Part shown: one piece after another, positions 43,341 through 54,620 of the stretch
Numbering within the stretch: the stretch's first letter is position 1
How the letters are laid out: every line of letters starts with the position of its first letter
From: Diphasiastrum complanatum
Taxonomy: Eukaryota > Streptophyta > Lycopodiopsida > Lycopodiales > Lycopodiaceae
Direction: 5' to 3'
Assembly: GCA_029204225.1 (NCBI GenBank)
Contig: CM055113.1
Location: 8,280,352 to 8,344,351 of the forward strand
DNA length: 64,000 nucleotides
Position numbers and translations under genes: made by a program
The notes under the pieces: generated by a model
Told to the model about the DNA's origin: nothing
Database searches by the model: none
The model's input: only the letters and a program-made list of their open reading frames with translations

Positions 43341-43790
43341 CATAAATATCTGAACATTTTGTGAAAGGCTACCATTTAATTTTGTAAAATACATGAAATC
43401 AAGACATTTTTGTGTATAGTTTATTGTGTCAAAATGCATGTTTTTGAAAATAGAGCAAATTTTAACGTGTTTCAATTTTTTGTTATTTTATTTTAAGTTT
43501 CAATATGAAAAGTGACTTACAAACCAAGTCCTTTTCAAAGTTCAAAAATCTTGAAAATGTGCAAAATCACCCTTTTTTTGGTCGCTTTTCAAACATGCTT
43601 TTTACGTGCACAAGGTGTTTTTGAAAAGCACCCTAATTTAAGATACTTTTAAAGGGGATTCAGGGGAATATTCCAAAAGTTTCTCTTTTAGTTCCAAAGC
43701 TTCTCATTCGACTCGCAATGGTATTTATTGAGAAAGCTGCTGCAAACAGCTACGATGAAAATCTATGTCTGATGATAACGGGACCCGAAA
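43341..43790. other. Short AT-rich stretch, no gene
   Basis: T-rich DNA with no frame of note between a gypsy gag piece and a copia RT piece. Confidence 0.3.
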
Positions 43791-44100
43791 CTTACTGAAA
43801 AGCAATTACAAGTCAAGAATCATAAGAATGGGAGAAGGCAATGTACGAGGAAATTGACTCGATGCATAAAAATGAAATGTGGACACTGGAAAACCTGCCA
43901 GAAGGAAAAAAAAATTGTGGACTGCAAATGGGTCTACAAAATAAAGCTGAAACCAGATGGGAGCGTCACGAGGTACAAAGCCAGATTAGTAGCCAAAGGA
44001 TATTCTCAGAAATATGGAATAGACTACCATGAGACATTTTCCTCTATGGTAAAACAGTATACCATTCGTCTCTTATTTGCTTTGGCTATTAAGAATTCCT
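43791..44100 (+). pseudogene. Copia reverse transcriptase N-terminal fragment
   Basis: The plus strand reads [19 protein letters not shown]. After a one-base shift in an A-run it continues with [39 protein letters not shown] and IRLLFALA, the first RT block of copia pol. Roughly 100 codons only. Confidence 0.85.
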
Positions 44101-44526
44101 ACTCATTAAGATCAGTCCTTCAGTAGCTCCGTGAATTCTATCTCACAGATTTTGCCCGTTTACTATCAGAACATCACATTTTTCTCTATATTCCCTATCT
44201 GCCAGTCAAACCTCTCTTTTAGAATTCGCCATCCACCTAAGAATTTGTCCTCACAGAGCACGATTTCCCTGTACTATCCGCGAATTCTGAAACGCCAAAA
44301 TTTTTCCAGAAAATCTAAAAAAATCACTATTCTGACATTCAAAAACCTTTTTCAGAATTCGTGAGTATTACAGTTAGATTTATCTGCCTCTCCACGATTT
44401 CTCAGCCTGTCCGCAAATTTTATAACAATCAAAAAGACAAAATTTTGTGCTACACTATCCATTCTGCAAGCAAACTGCCCTTTTTGTCAAGTACAGTCCT
44501 GCCCTGCTCATCTATATTATGCATCA
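44101..44526. other. Leader-like AT-rich stretch before gypsy gag-protease
   Basis: No gene supported; rich in TTCT/TTTC words. May be the untranslated leader of the following element, but no primer binding site was found. Confidence 0.3.
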
Positions 44527-46725
44527 TGTCTCGCGACTGTGTTGAATCTTCTAAGCCGACTCCTCCACGAATGGAACGAAGAATTTCACGTATCGATGTA
44601 CTAAAGTACGATGGCGAATCTGACCCAGTTTGATTTCTCCAAGACTTTGATAATGCATGCCGTTTTTATGGAGATACCTCTGAAACTGAAAAACCTGCCC
44701 CACAAAACGCTGTCCATTATCTTGATCTGAATACCATTGATCCGGCCACCTACTATGTGGAAGATAATACTCAACCGCAATACTCTACTGGAACAGTTGT
44801 TTATTATACCTATGATTCTAATGCTCAACCGGTGGATCCCAATGCCCAAGCTTACAACCCAAACCAATCTGTCTTTGCCGCACATCAACTACCCACAATA
44901 CGAGAATGCTTTATCTGTGCAGGTAAACATCCTAGTATTCGTTGCCCAGATAAACTTCGCTTTCCTCCAGCTTGTGAAAACTGTGGTTTTAACATCATGT
45001 GAAGGACTGCCCATCCCGATCTAAGCCAACCACTCCTGTCTGTTCAGTGCAAGTAGAAACCTTACCAATCGAAACACATCTTGCTTGGGTCTTGACTCAG
45101 GCACAAATCCAATGCCAAACCCCTAAACTTGCACCCAGCAAAACTCTACCATAGGCGGTTCCTCCAAGTGATGATTCAACCTGGATAGTTTATCCTCACC
45201 TATCTGAAGAAATTCGGCTGCATCATGAGTATCACCAGCAAATCCGCAATGCCAACCAACAATCTTCCTCTTCCCATAAAGTACCTCACAAGCCCTTTGA
45301 AAGCAAAACCCTTGAAGGTACCGAAGTCTGGGAAGATTTACTACAAGCCAATGTCACCCTTCCCTTCCATGTACTCTGGAAGCATGCTAGCCAGTGGAAA
45401 CAACAGATCCAATCCAATACCACCGCCACTATTGACGAGTTGCCTGAAATGCCCTTACATCTAACGAACCCACTCAACAAACGAGGCAACTTCAAAATCC
45501 CAACTACCCATCATCAATCCTGTGAAGTTTTAGTGGTACTCGATGGAGGTTTCGGGGTTAATATCATTTCCACATCCCTCATGATGGAATGGAATATGAG
45601 AGACAAGCTAGCCAAACCTACTTGTCAGCTTCGAATGGCTGATCAAAGTATGGTTCAACCTACCGGTTTCCTTCTGCACGTGTTGATCAAACTAGGAGGT
45701 CTCAAGTTTTCTGTTGATCTTGTAGTACTTGATATTCCGAATAATGCCTATTCTTATGAATTACGACTTGGTCGTCCATGGCTCACCAATGCACGAGTCA
45801 TTCATGACTAGAGCAAAGGTCGAGTCACTTTTGGTAATCGTGACAGTTCTGTCACCATTGACTCAACGGGTAAACTCAAACTTGCACGCATCCATGACGA
45901 GGGATCCTCAACCACCAAATCAGTATTTGAGCCATACCAGTCCAGCCACGAAAAAGGTCATTATGTTAAATCTACTGATATCATAAACTGGAGTCACAGT
46001 CTAGCTACCATTGATTGTGTGAATGCCGATTACTATGCTCAACATCAGGATAATTGTACCTCTCCACACTCGATCGATCACGACCAATTACCTGATCTGG
46101 ATACACCCATCATCAATATCAATTTTATTGATATTCTTCCACACCATGATGAGCTGCTAAATGTTGCATGGCTACCTACTAATGAATCAGACAATTTATT
46201 CATTGATGACGAGAACGTCTTACGACTTCAGAATTGCCCAGAAGATATGGACATTTCTGATATTCAGATCCTCAACTATATGGAAGCACTTCTCCCGAAG
46301 ACCCATCCGCAACATGCTTCCAAGGTGGAATCCATTGGCAAGGTTGCAATTGAAAAACCTGAGACAAAATTCTACTGTCCCAAATGCCCACACTATCCAT
46401 GGGATCTCTGTGAGGAGGAGACTATCTTTCAAATTGATAACGAGATCCTCCATGACATACCAACTGTCTCTCCACCACGAAACCTCAACCACGTGGTCAT
46501 GCTATGAAAGAGAAAATGAAAAACCCACTTCAAATTCAACCGTCGGGTGACCTCACAATTGTTTGGAAAGTTTCTGAAATTGCCTCTAGCCCTACACCAG
46601 TCCCCAAAAAAGATATCAACGTTGCAAGGCTCTATTATCATGCTGCACTCACTTCTGCCCTGCACGTTGATATGGTGGAGCTATGGAAAACCCATAACTT
46701 TCTCCAGGGTATGCTTCATTACTAG
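44527..46725 (+). pseudogene. Gypsy gag-protease remnant without RT or integrase
   Basis: Starts at ATG 44,527 with a gag-type IDVLKYDGESDP followed by a stop, then FLQDFDNACRFYGDTSE. The central capsid part is missing. A zinc-finger region follows at about 44,900-45,000 (CFICAGKHPSIRC and CENCGFNIM). From 45,440 a retropepsin-like domain reads EVLVVLDGGFGVNIIS with LRLGRPWL; the catalytic triad is DGG. The frame continues, acidic and with few stops, through 46,019-46,507 (CPKCPHYPWD) to 46,725, then a polypurine tract and LTR. No RT, RNase H or integrase lies between, so this copy was non-autonomous. Confidence 0.7.
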
Positions 46726-46880
46726 AAACCCATGCCATTCCTCAACAAATTACGGTGGCAAATGATGGAGGGCATCGGCACGACAATCTACCACCCCTGA
46801 CAGCAACAGTCTCGCCTCCAAGAAGCACAAAAAATCCAAGACGAAAAGGCGTCGATTGGTGTGGGACCACCAATCCAATA

Positions 46881-46891
46881 AGGAGGGGGAT
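46881..46891 (+). promoter_or_regulatory. Polypurine tract of the gag-protease element
   Basis: AGGAGGGGGA directly precedes the TG of the LTR at 46,894, the usual site for plus-strand priming. Confidence 0.7.
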
Positions 46892-46893
46892 AA

Positions 46894-47649
46894 TGTTAGC
46901 AACTGTGCTAACACAGAGAAAATAAAAAAATAATAATAAAACTCCATGGCATGTGTTTTGTAAGACCACGTATGAGTATCTGTCAATAAACTTCAAGCCA
47001 TGGCATGTGTTTTGTAAGTCCATGAGTAGAAGCTTAAATAATAATAAAATAGCTTAAACTTAGATTTAGAACTTAGACTTAGGAAACTTAAGACTAAAAA
47101 TATTTTATCTTAAGTTTTCCTAAGTTAAGAAATTTGAAGTTCTAAATCCTAAGTTAGAAGTTCTTGAAAAGCTAGAAACAGATTAGTCCCATAAGTTAGT
47201 AGACACTTATGGAAGACCCTCCTTGCCATAAAAGGAGAGGTATTACAAATATGCAATAAAGAACATGCCACAATAAACCGATGAAAAGGAGGCAAGAGGA
47301 GGCCCGAGCACCTTCCCTCAAGCTATGCACCTTTCCAAAGGGAACACAAATGATATAGAATGATAATTCTCCAAAATAGAGAGCAAGATAGCTTAATCTC
47401 AAAAGTGTTATTAGCCGCAATATTATTTTATTACCCTTTGGGTGTTAAGTAGAATTTAGATTAAGCACCTTACTAGTTGGGTAAGCCTTAGCAAGGGTGT
47501 GTATTTTGTCACCTTAGGTAGTTTCATTTCCGTTTTGAGCACTAGTTGGGTAAGCCTTAATGCTTCCGTCATTACGTCTTAGTTTCGCATTTCTGTTTGA
47601 ACCTTGGTAGAAACTTAAAAAGTGGACGAATCTCTACATCCCTACACCT
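46894..47649 (+). mobile_element. Gypsy 3' LTR (about 756 bp)
   Basis: Begins TGTTAGCAACTGTGCTAAC, a short palindromic start typical of plant gypsy LTRs, after a polypurine tract. It contains an internal duplication of GCCATGGCATGTGTTTTGTAAG-like DNA (46,945 and 46,996) and a later repeat of ACTAGTTGGGTAAGCCTTA (about 47,471 and 47,541). AATAAA sites lie near 46,983 and 47,255. The right end is placed where copia protease DNA begins to be recognisable; CA was not seen. Confidence 0.55.
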
Positions 47650-47727
47650 ATAAGTAGATCTAGCCACCACACACACTAGAAATACTTCCAACAGTTTGAT
47701 TAGCTTGTTCAACTCTAGTTCAGATGC

Positions 47728-48015
47728 TCAAGTGATACAAGTTGCAACCAGGTTATCAGAATCTTCATCGAACAATCTACAAGAGTTTCTTGTGATGGTT
47801 ACTGACATTCCTGTGTCAACTATCTTAGCTACGGATAGAAGATCCTTATGAAGAGTAGGAACATAGAGAACTTCCTCCAGTTTCTTTTCACCCTGATTCG
47901 TGTCTAGCCATAGTACACCAGTTCCATCAACTATATGTTTAGAATCATCTCCAAGTATAATAAATCTTGAATAATTCTTATACTCAGACAATATTTGTTT
48001 CGAGAAAACAAAATG
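47728..48015 (-). pseudogene. Copia protease-region fragment
   Basis: The minus strand reads SEYKNYSRFIILGDDSKHIVDG, then LEEVLYVPTLHKDLLSVAKI and SVTITRNSCRLFDED, the region after the copia protease active site. The DSG motif itself is lost. Fragment only. Confidence 0.75.
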
Positions 48016-49030
48016 TGTGTGAAACTATTAGAAAGGTTCTGCAAATTCTTCCTTAGAGAACGCGATTAGAGGTTGAATAAATCATACTAGTATCAGCGTT
48101 TTTAATCATGTCTGAATCTGATTTATGTACTAATATAGCAGTTCTATTATGATTGAATTATGCGTGCGGAAATATGAGTAAAGAAATTGAAAATATATGC
48201 GCAAATGTGATAGACAATTAGATAATCAGATAAAATGACTGAAACTTTGATCAGAAAATGAATTTTATAATTATGAGTCTGAATCAGTATATAGTTTTTC
48301 TTGCTGCCTTATGGTATCTCTTTTACGAAGTACGTAAGTGTGCAAGTGCATAAGTAAATAAGTCAGTCTGAGTCTAAGTCTAAGCTTGAATCTGAGAGTA
48401 TGTTATTACTATAAGTGCACATGTATCTATATTGTTACAGGATAAGTCCTTTGGCCTTTTTCCTTCTATAACAGAATCCAATCGTTTTGACAGTTGATAT
48501 TCAACAACGTTCTGGTTTCTCAGAGTCGAATAAATTTTATTTGCGAATATTTCGTGACAGTCTGTCTCTTTGTTTCAGCTTCGTGTTTCGTGAATTGTTC
48601 GCGACACTTGTCTCTTCGCGATATTTTTGCCATTCGCGAATCGTTTGTGACAGATGACAATTCTTGAGCTTGAAGGAGATTAGAATATTTCGTGAACTGT
48701 TTGAGATAGTTTCGTGACAGGTGAGCTTGAAGAACAGTCCAGAAGATTTCGCGAATTGTTCGTGACAATTTTGCGACATCTGAGGCTTGAACAAGAAACA
48801 GAAAAATTTTGTGACAAGATTTTGTTCGCGAATCTTTTAAGCTTCAACAAGAAAGCCACGAGCTTCCACAAGACACTGTTTCGCGAATCTTTCACGAATC
48901 TTTTTGAGTTGTTCACTAATAGAAAAAGTTTCGAGTTCGCATTCATTTCTTTCTCATCCTTTGTTAAGTAAACTGCAAGCTTTGTTGGTAGAATCAAGAT
49001 CTGTCTGATCAATTGTTCTACAACTATCAT
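48016..49030. repeat. Repeat-rich stretch with irregular TTCGCGAA/TTCGTGACA units
   Basis: From about 48,545 to 48,915, words such as TTCGCGAA, TTCGTGACA and TTCACGAA recur at least ten times at irregular spacing, separated by GAGCTTGAA-like spacers. The rest (48,016-48,540) shows no gene. It adjoins copia fragments on both sides and may be LTR DNA. Confidence 0.55.
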
Positions 49031-49037
49031 TTGCCAC

Positions 49038-49415
49038 CATTAGAGGAGTTCTAAATCCAAAAAAGACCCTTTGTAAAGATTTTTTTTATATTTTTTCTTT
49101 ATTTTTACTTACACATGGACCAATCAAAACACTCAAATTTGAAATCTATGTAACGTAACTTTTTGAGTCCACATTTTGATTCCACACTAAAAATGACATA
49201 AATTTTTAGTGGTAAGTCCGAATTTAGCGGAGTTTGGTGCATTGAAAAGCGCTCAACAAGGGCTTTTCAATGATATGCTACATGACATACTTTTGAGCTA
49301 CGATTAAAAAGTTATGGCAAGTCAAAAGTATTAGTGTTATAATATTTTAATAATATAAACTACATCTTGCACGAATTCTTAAAGGGTCTTTTTGGAGCTC
49401 AAAGCTCCCCTAATG
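49038..49415. mobile_element. MITE, 378 bp, with about 43-bp terminal inverted repeats
   Basis: The left end CATTAGAGGAG...CCAAAAAAGACCCTTTG and the complement of the right end CATTAGGGGAG...CCAAAAAGACCCTTT match over about 43 bp. The interior is AT-rich and non-coding. The target duplication is unclear (TA at most). A truncated relative lies at 57,550-57,680. Confidence 0.75.
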
Positions 49416-50300
49416 TGTAGCAGATTTGGAAACACATCAAATGGATGTATAGATAGCATATCTTAACGGAGTTATCGAAGAAGACATTTACATGGTGCAA
49501 CCTGAAGGTTACAATATCGAAGGTAACACAATCATGTGTGTAAACTCTATAAAGTACTTCATGGCTTGAAGCAATCTGCTCGATCATGGTTTCAAAAGAT
49601 CAATAATCTCCTTATTGATCACGGCTACACACCAGGATCTTTAGACTTTTATCATTATCACTTTGTATGTGGATGACACATTGTGTTTTAGCAACAGTAT
49701 CGATCTAATAAAAGAAGCTAAGACAATGCTATCTTCCGAATTCGACATGACTGATCTGGGCGAAGCTCATTTCTGCCTTGGTATTCAAATCCAAAGAGAT
49801 AGAAATCGAAAGTTGATTTACATTACTCAGTAGAGGTACATCTACAATATGCTAGTCAGATATAATCTGGTTAATTGTAAGTTAGCTCTCTCACCAATGG
49901 AACCAGGCCTCAAATTGTCGATGAACCAGAGTCCTCAAATAATTCAAGAGGAGGAGCAGATGCGTGAGTATCCTTATCATTCGATAATAGGATCTCTTAT
50001 GTATGCCATGATCTATACCAGACCAGACATAGCCTTTGTAGTCAGCTCCCTTAGTCAGTTTATGACTAACCTTGGTATAACACATTGGAAAGCTCTTGTC
50101 AGAATTCTGAGATATCTTCGAGCTGCTATGGACTTTTGCATTTGTTATGGAGCAGTCGACAACGACAAACTCAATTTACTCAATGGATACGCAAATGCAA
50201 GTTGGGCAGGAGATCTAGATACCCGTAAATCCACTTCTGGATTTAGATTCTTCCTCAACAATGGTCCTATTTCATGGAACAGTACCAAACCTAGAAAATA
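49416..50300 (+). pseudogene. Copia RT/RNase H fragment
   Basis: The product runs from LETHQMDV and AYLNGVIEEDIYMVQPEGY through LYVDDTLCFSN (RT active site), SSEFDMTDLGEAHFCLGIQI and YPYHSIIGSLMYAMIYTRPD to YANASWAGDLDTRKSTSGF and GPISWNST. Stops and two frameshifts lie before 49,850; 49,849-50,301 is open. It is cut after the first RNase H motifs and belongs to a family like that at 62-64 kb rather than to A-C. Confidence 0.85.
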
Positions 50301-50795
50301 AAAGGTGTATCATAAGAGAAACATTAAACACCAAATTATTACTTTTACACCATAAATATATTCACTTAAACAATAATCTCATAGCTGCTCATATATTATG
50401 CTTACAAGAGACATATGACATCCATCCTACAAAATATTTGAAGCCAATATTTGATGCAAATTTAACATGCCTTGGGAAACAAGGTCCATGTACTATACAA
50501 ACTTTCTCTACAACTAAACTCACATGGTCAAATCATAACACAATTGTGAATTCCTAAAAACACCATTCAACAAATCCATGTAGACCGCCAAACACAAACG
50601 TCATAATTTTTTCACAAACATTAAAAAATTTACCTCTAAACTTACCTATTAACATTCCTATCGTATTCTTAGGAAATCTCAACATTGACATATTGGATGA
50701 TAACATCTATTTACAAAAATAAAAACATCTGATTTTACAAATTTTAAGTAGCTTCTACACAATCAGCGATGTCTGATTTCAGAATTCCAGTAGGC
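50301..50795. other. AT-rich stretch, no gene
   Basis: No motif recognised; short frames only. Confidence 0.3.
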
Positions 50796-50803
50796 CAAAT
50801 ATG

Positions 50804-50897
50804 CATCTTGGTTTCCGAGGGGGGCTTGATCTTGGGACCAAATTAGAAGCTGGATGGCAAGCTAACCAAGTTAACCCCCTCAAAACGATCAATAGAT
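50804..50897 (-). mobile_element. tRNA-like short insertion (SINE-type), copy 1
   Basis: 94 bp flanked by the direct repeat CAAATATG (50,796-50,803 and 50,898-50,905). On the minus strand it reads GTTAACTTGGTTAGCTTGCC (A-box-like) and later GATCAAGCC (degenerate B box), and ends GGAAACCAAGATG. It matches copy 2 at 55,407 over most of its length. Confidence 0.55.
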
Positions 50898-51180
50898 CAA
50901 ATATGAAGAAATACTCCTTTGCATGCATGTGATTCTTAAACAACTTAAACAAATTGGTCAAATCATATCATCCAACCCACTTCAATTTTAGAGTGTAGAA
51001 CAACATTCCAAAACTCAACAACTCTGATTACAAAAGATTGACCGCAAACTACTACATTAAGGCTAACATTAAAGTAACGTAATGACAAGTGCTCAGGTTT
51101 CCTTTGTATTTTGGAGGCACCTCCCCCAACACAATGTTCATGTGAATTTTAGAACTGGAATTTTAGGTGATCATTCTTCC

Positions 51181-51640
51181 ATAATCAACCATCCGTACCG
51201 TACGGCCCGAAAAAAAAAAAAAAGCTTACCTTCGCACAGTGGCATTACGTAGGGCTTCGAAGGCCCCGTATGACGGCCTTCCTTGCTGGTCTCCCCCCCC
51301 CCCCCCCCCCCCCAATGTGCATGTGCTATGTGGCAGCCCCTCATTGGTTGTCCACATGCACATTTTGCCGTAAAGAAATTTGCAATATAAAAGGGCAAAA
51401 AAAAGGGGGGGGGGGGACAACGTCCACACGTGCGACCGTACGTCCGTACTGTACGTCCCAAAAAAAAAAAGAAAAAAAAACTTACCTTCAAACATTGGCA
51501 TTACATAGGGGAAGCCCCGTATGACAGCCTTCCTTGTTGGTCTCCGCCCCCTGCCTCCCCCAGCCTTAAAGGCACCCCGCCCCCCCCCTCCCCCCCCCCC
51601 CGCAAACACAAACAACACCAACACGAGTATATTGTTCCCT
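51181..51640. repeat. Diverged direct repeats with long C, G and A homopolymer runs
   Basis: A block of about 115 bp (CCGTAC...poly(A)...CTTACCTTC...GGCATTAC...CCCCGTATGAC...GGTCTCC) occurs at about 51,190-51,290 and 51,430-51,545. Between and after the copies lie runs of 20 or more C (51,292-51,313), 12 G (51,405-51,416) and C-rich tracts to 51,601. Frames here are artefacts of the homopolymers. Confidence 0.85.
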
Positions 51641-52266
51641 ATGATCATGGTTTTCCATCATTTTTAATAGGAGGAGGGATATTCTTCCTATGATGCATAG
51701 TTTCATCACATCACGTTGTTATAAAAGCATAGAATAATATTGTCGCGGATTTAATTTTTGTAGGGACCCGTCCCAACCGAGTACGTTGGCTTCAAGTCTA
51801 TTCTAGAATCTTGAGACTTTGATGCGCTCCATGTGACGGTCTCGCAATTTGGGAGCATACATGAACCACGATCACATAGTTTAATAGTAATGAAGAAGAA
51901 AATAGAAGAAATAAGCGAAGCGGTCATGATGTATCTTGTGTAGTGTGTAATTCCAGATCAGTACGCGTCTGATGATAACATAACAGGCCTTGGCTGCGCT
52001 GTTGGAGCTATAATTTTGTCAATGAAGTCACGCATGCATAGTCCTGATTGACCTTGACTGACTGATTCATTTGCTGACAGCAATTTTGCCGATCTGGGCA
52101 ATTTTTTGTGTGGGTCATTGAGATGCAATTCATGTGGATAGTGTATGCTACTTATGTTTCGTGTTTGGATGACACGGAGGATAAGTAGATGGTTCTGTTC
52201 TGCTTTTGAATAGGTGAGAGGAATTCGGAGTAAAGCGATTTCCGTGTTTGAGACTGGTAACTTGCT
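51641..52266 (+). other. Upstream region of the BAHD gene
   Basis: Non-coding DNA between the homopolymer block and the TATA box of the acyltransferase gene; no transposon motif seen. It presumably contains the gene's control region. Confidence 0.4.
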
Positions 52267-52274
52267 TATATATA
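52267..52274 (+). promoter_or_regulatory. TATA box of the BAHD gene
   Basis: TATATATA lies 112 bp before the start codon at 52,386, leaving a 5' UTR of about 80 bp if transcription begins 30 bp downstream. Confidence 0.55.
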
Positions 52275-52385
52275 GTTTTGCTATTCACAAAGATCAAGGA
52301 AAAACAGAATTTTGCAATAGCAGGAAAGAGCAATCGTGATTATCCGTTCAGTCTTGTTTCTTGGGTCCAATAGTTGTTCAAAGTT

Positions 52386-54620
52386 ATGCAGATATTATCG
52401 AAGAATTCAACCAAAGTGTATCCGGCAGTACCTACACAGCATCAAGTACTGTATCTTGCTGCCCCTGATCATTTTGTGAGGCCTAAGCATGTAGCCATGC
52501 TTTTCTTGTTTTCTGCCAAACAAGACGGGACGGAAGTGATTCCTTCGTACCATCTTAAGGAATCACTAACAAAGCTGCTTGTACCATTTTATCCATTGGC
52601 AGGTAGATTGAGGCGCCGGAAAGATAAGAAGCTTGAGATCGTTTGCAACGATGACGGAGCAGAGTTTATTGAAGTCCAAGTGGATGCAAGTTTGGAAGAT
52701 ATGGGAATTTCTGTACTAAGTTTGGAGTACTCAGAGCTTTTGAATCCATCTCCAAAATTCTTCGACGATTCTATTCTAAGGTGTCCTCTGCTTTACGTTC
52801 AGGTAGTGGATGTTTCTCTGGGTATTTGCGGTACACTTTCGGTCCCTTGCAAGAGAGTTTTGATTTTCGTAGAGGTAATATACACAATGGTCTCCTTAAT
52901 CTCATTCATAGATGTCGTGAAAAAGCAGGGCAAGTATGGTGAAATTGTTCCGTGTTTGCTACATGTCTTTAATTGCTGGTTTAGTTTATAAATGAACCAT
53001 TTATCAACGAACAAGGAATCTTTACAACTCCCGTAACGTTATGGCGTGGAGGCTGGCAGCTGCTGAATAGCAAAAGGAAAAGCTTCACTGTGCTGGATCG
53101 TGAATTTGAAGGAAAACTCATCTGAGTTTGATAGATGATTAGATGCTTCAAAATTCTAATAGGTCTTTTGAAATCTAAACGTGAACAGTTTCACGTCCTA
53201 CCTATCACTGCAAACCCGGTACATACAACAAAGCTGTGCTGTGCACATCAAAAGGCTGAATGAATAAGATTTAAAAATTACAAGAAGATGACATATTAGA
53301 ACATCTATTATGATAGCTAAGTAATCTATCGGATGGATGCAGTAAAGCATTTGTTAAACGCTCTCATCTCTCAGAATTCACTGGAGGAGGAATAAGTCTC
53401 CAATAGCCATAAGTGGAATTGTTTTTTTTCTGAAGCTCATAAAGATTTTGAGACTATTCAACATAACTAGATGATGATCATTTGCAATACGGAATCCGGA
53501 AGCACACTGTACAAGCCGATTCTCCTTACAGAAGACAGGAGGAAAAGCCATGTACCAGGGTTAAGCTTCAGAAGTTTAGCACGTTCTTCTGTTAACTATT
53601 ATATGAAACGAATTAATCACTCATCACGAATTTGGAATATCGAAAATTTTTATAGCGAAAAGCTTCATACATACTGTTTTGCTGTGGTAGGTCACCAGGT
53701 TTGCATGTGGTGGTGCTGCTCTCGTCTTTGCTCTCAATCACACAGCCCTGGATGGCATGTCTGTTGGTCACTTCTCAAATGCCTGGTCGGAGATCGCAAC
53801 AGGGAGGGAGATCTCGTTACAACCATTCCACAATCGTACGCTTCTTAAGTCGAATTGTCCTCCCGGTCCACAATTCCAACCTCCAGAACTCAGAGTCATT
53901 TCTCAGGAATTAGCTCCAGCAGCATCTCATCTTGAACCTAGTTGTCTGTCACCTGCAGAACGCATGTTTACCTTCAGCCCTGAGCAGCTGAAAAAACTTA
54001 AGAGCAAGGCCTCCCAAGGTTTGGAGAGAGGTTATTTTTCCACTTTCGAAAGCATCAATGCCCATGTCTGGCGTTCCATCACAAGGAGCCGTGGCCTTGA
54101 CTTCTCCAAAAAAACCAAATTTCTCACAACCTTGGACATCAGAAAGCGAGTGAAACCGGCTCTTCCTGATGGCTACATTGGTAACGGGATTTGTTTTGTG
54201 AGTGCGAGTGCTACAGTGGGAGATATCCTTCAGAATCCACTTTCCTTTGCAGCTAATCGTATACGGGAGGCGATTTCAAGCTTCACAGAGGAGGACATGC
54301 ACTCAGTTTTCGCGTGGACAGAGCAGCAAGAGGGTACGATCGTTATGAACGTCAATACAGGTGATAGTGCAGGGCAAGATGTCGCTGTTTCAAGCTGGAT
54401 ACGTATGAAATGCTATCACCTGGATTTCGGATCAGGTAAGCCCATCTTTGTAGGACCCTGTGGCAACCCCTATGATGGGAATGTGATCATGCTTCCCAGT
54501 CACAAGGGTGAAGGCTACATGAATATCTTCATTGGTTTAAACCCCAAGCACATGGAATTATTGGAGAAAGATTCCGAATTTCTGGAAGCTGAAGAATCAT
54601 CAAAATTCAATGGATTTTGA
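52386..54620 (+). CDS. BAHD-family acyltransferase, two exons, 448 aa, intact
   Basis: BAHD enzymes move an acyl group from acyl-CoA to an alcohol or amine in plant specialised metabolism, usually in the cytosol. Exon 1 is 52,386-52,802 and exon 2 is 53,691-54,620; the 888-bp intron is phase 0 with borders TTCAG|GTAGTG and GTGGTAG|GTCACC. The join follows the Gln of PLLYVQ and precedes VTRFACGG, a common BAHD intron site. ATG 52,386 was chosen because VYPAVPTQHQ, the usual N-terminal motif, starts ten residues later. Catalytic HTALD is at His156-Asp160. The structural DFGWG motif is present as DFGSG (384-388), with Ser for Trp. Length 448 is typical. No stop or shift was found. The sequence suggests a hydroxycinnamoyl-CoA-type transferase, but substrate and orthologue cannot be named. 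A TATA box lies 112 bp upstream. Confidence 0.92.
52803..53690 (+). other. Intron of the BAHD gene
   Basis: 888 bp, GT...AG, phase 0, AT-rich with a T-rich 3' end. Exact removal joins two BAHD-conserved blocks without a shift. No transposon was recognised inside. Confidence 0.9.

Noticed and set aside
51171-51693. Several overlapping frames with poly-Gly, poly-Pro or poly-Phe runs
   Set aside because: They are products of the C, G and A homopolymers in a duplicated non-coding block.
53471-53848. Open frame within the BAHD intron and exon 2
   Set aside because: It overlaps the real exon in another frame; the spliced BAHD frame explains this region fully.
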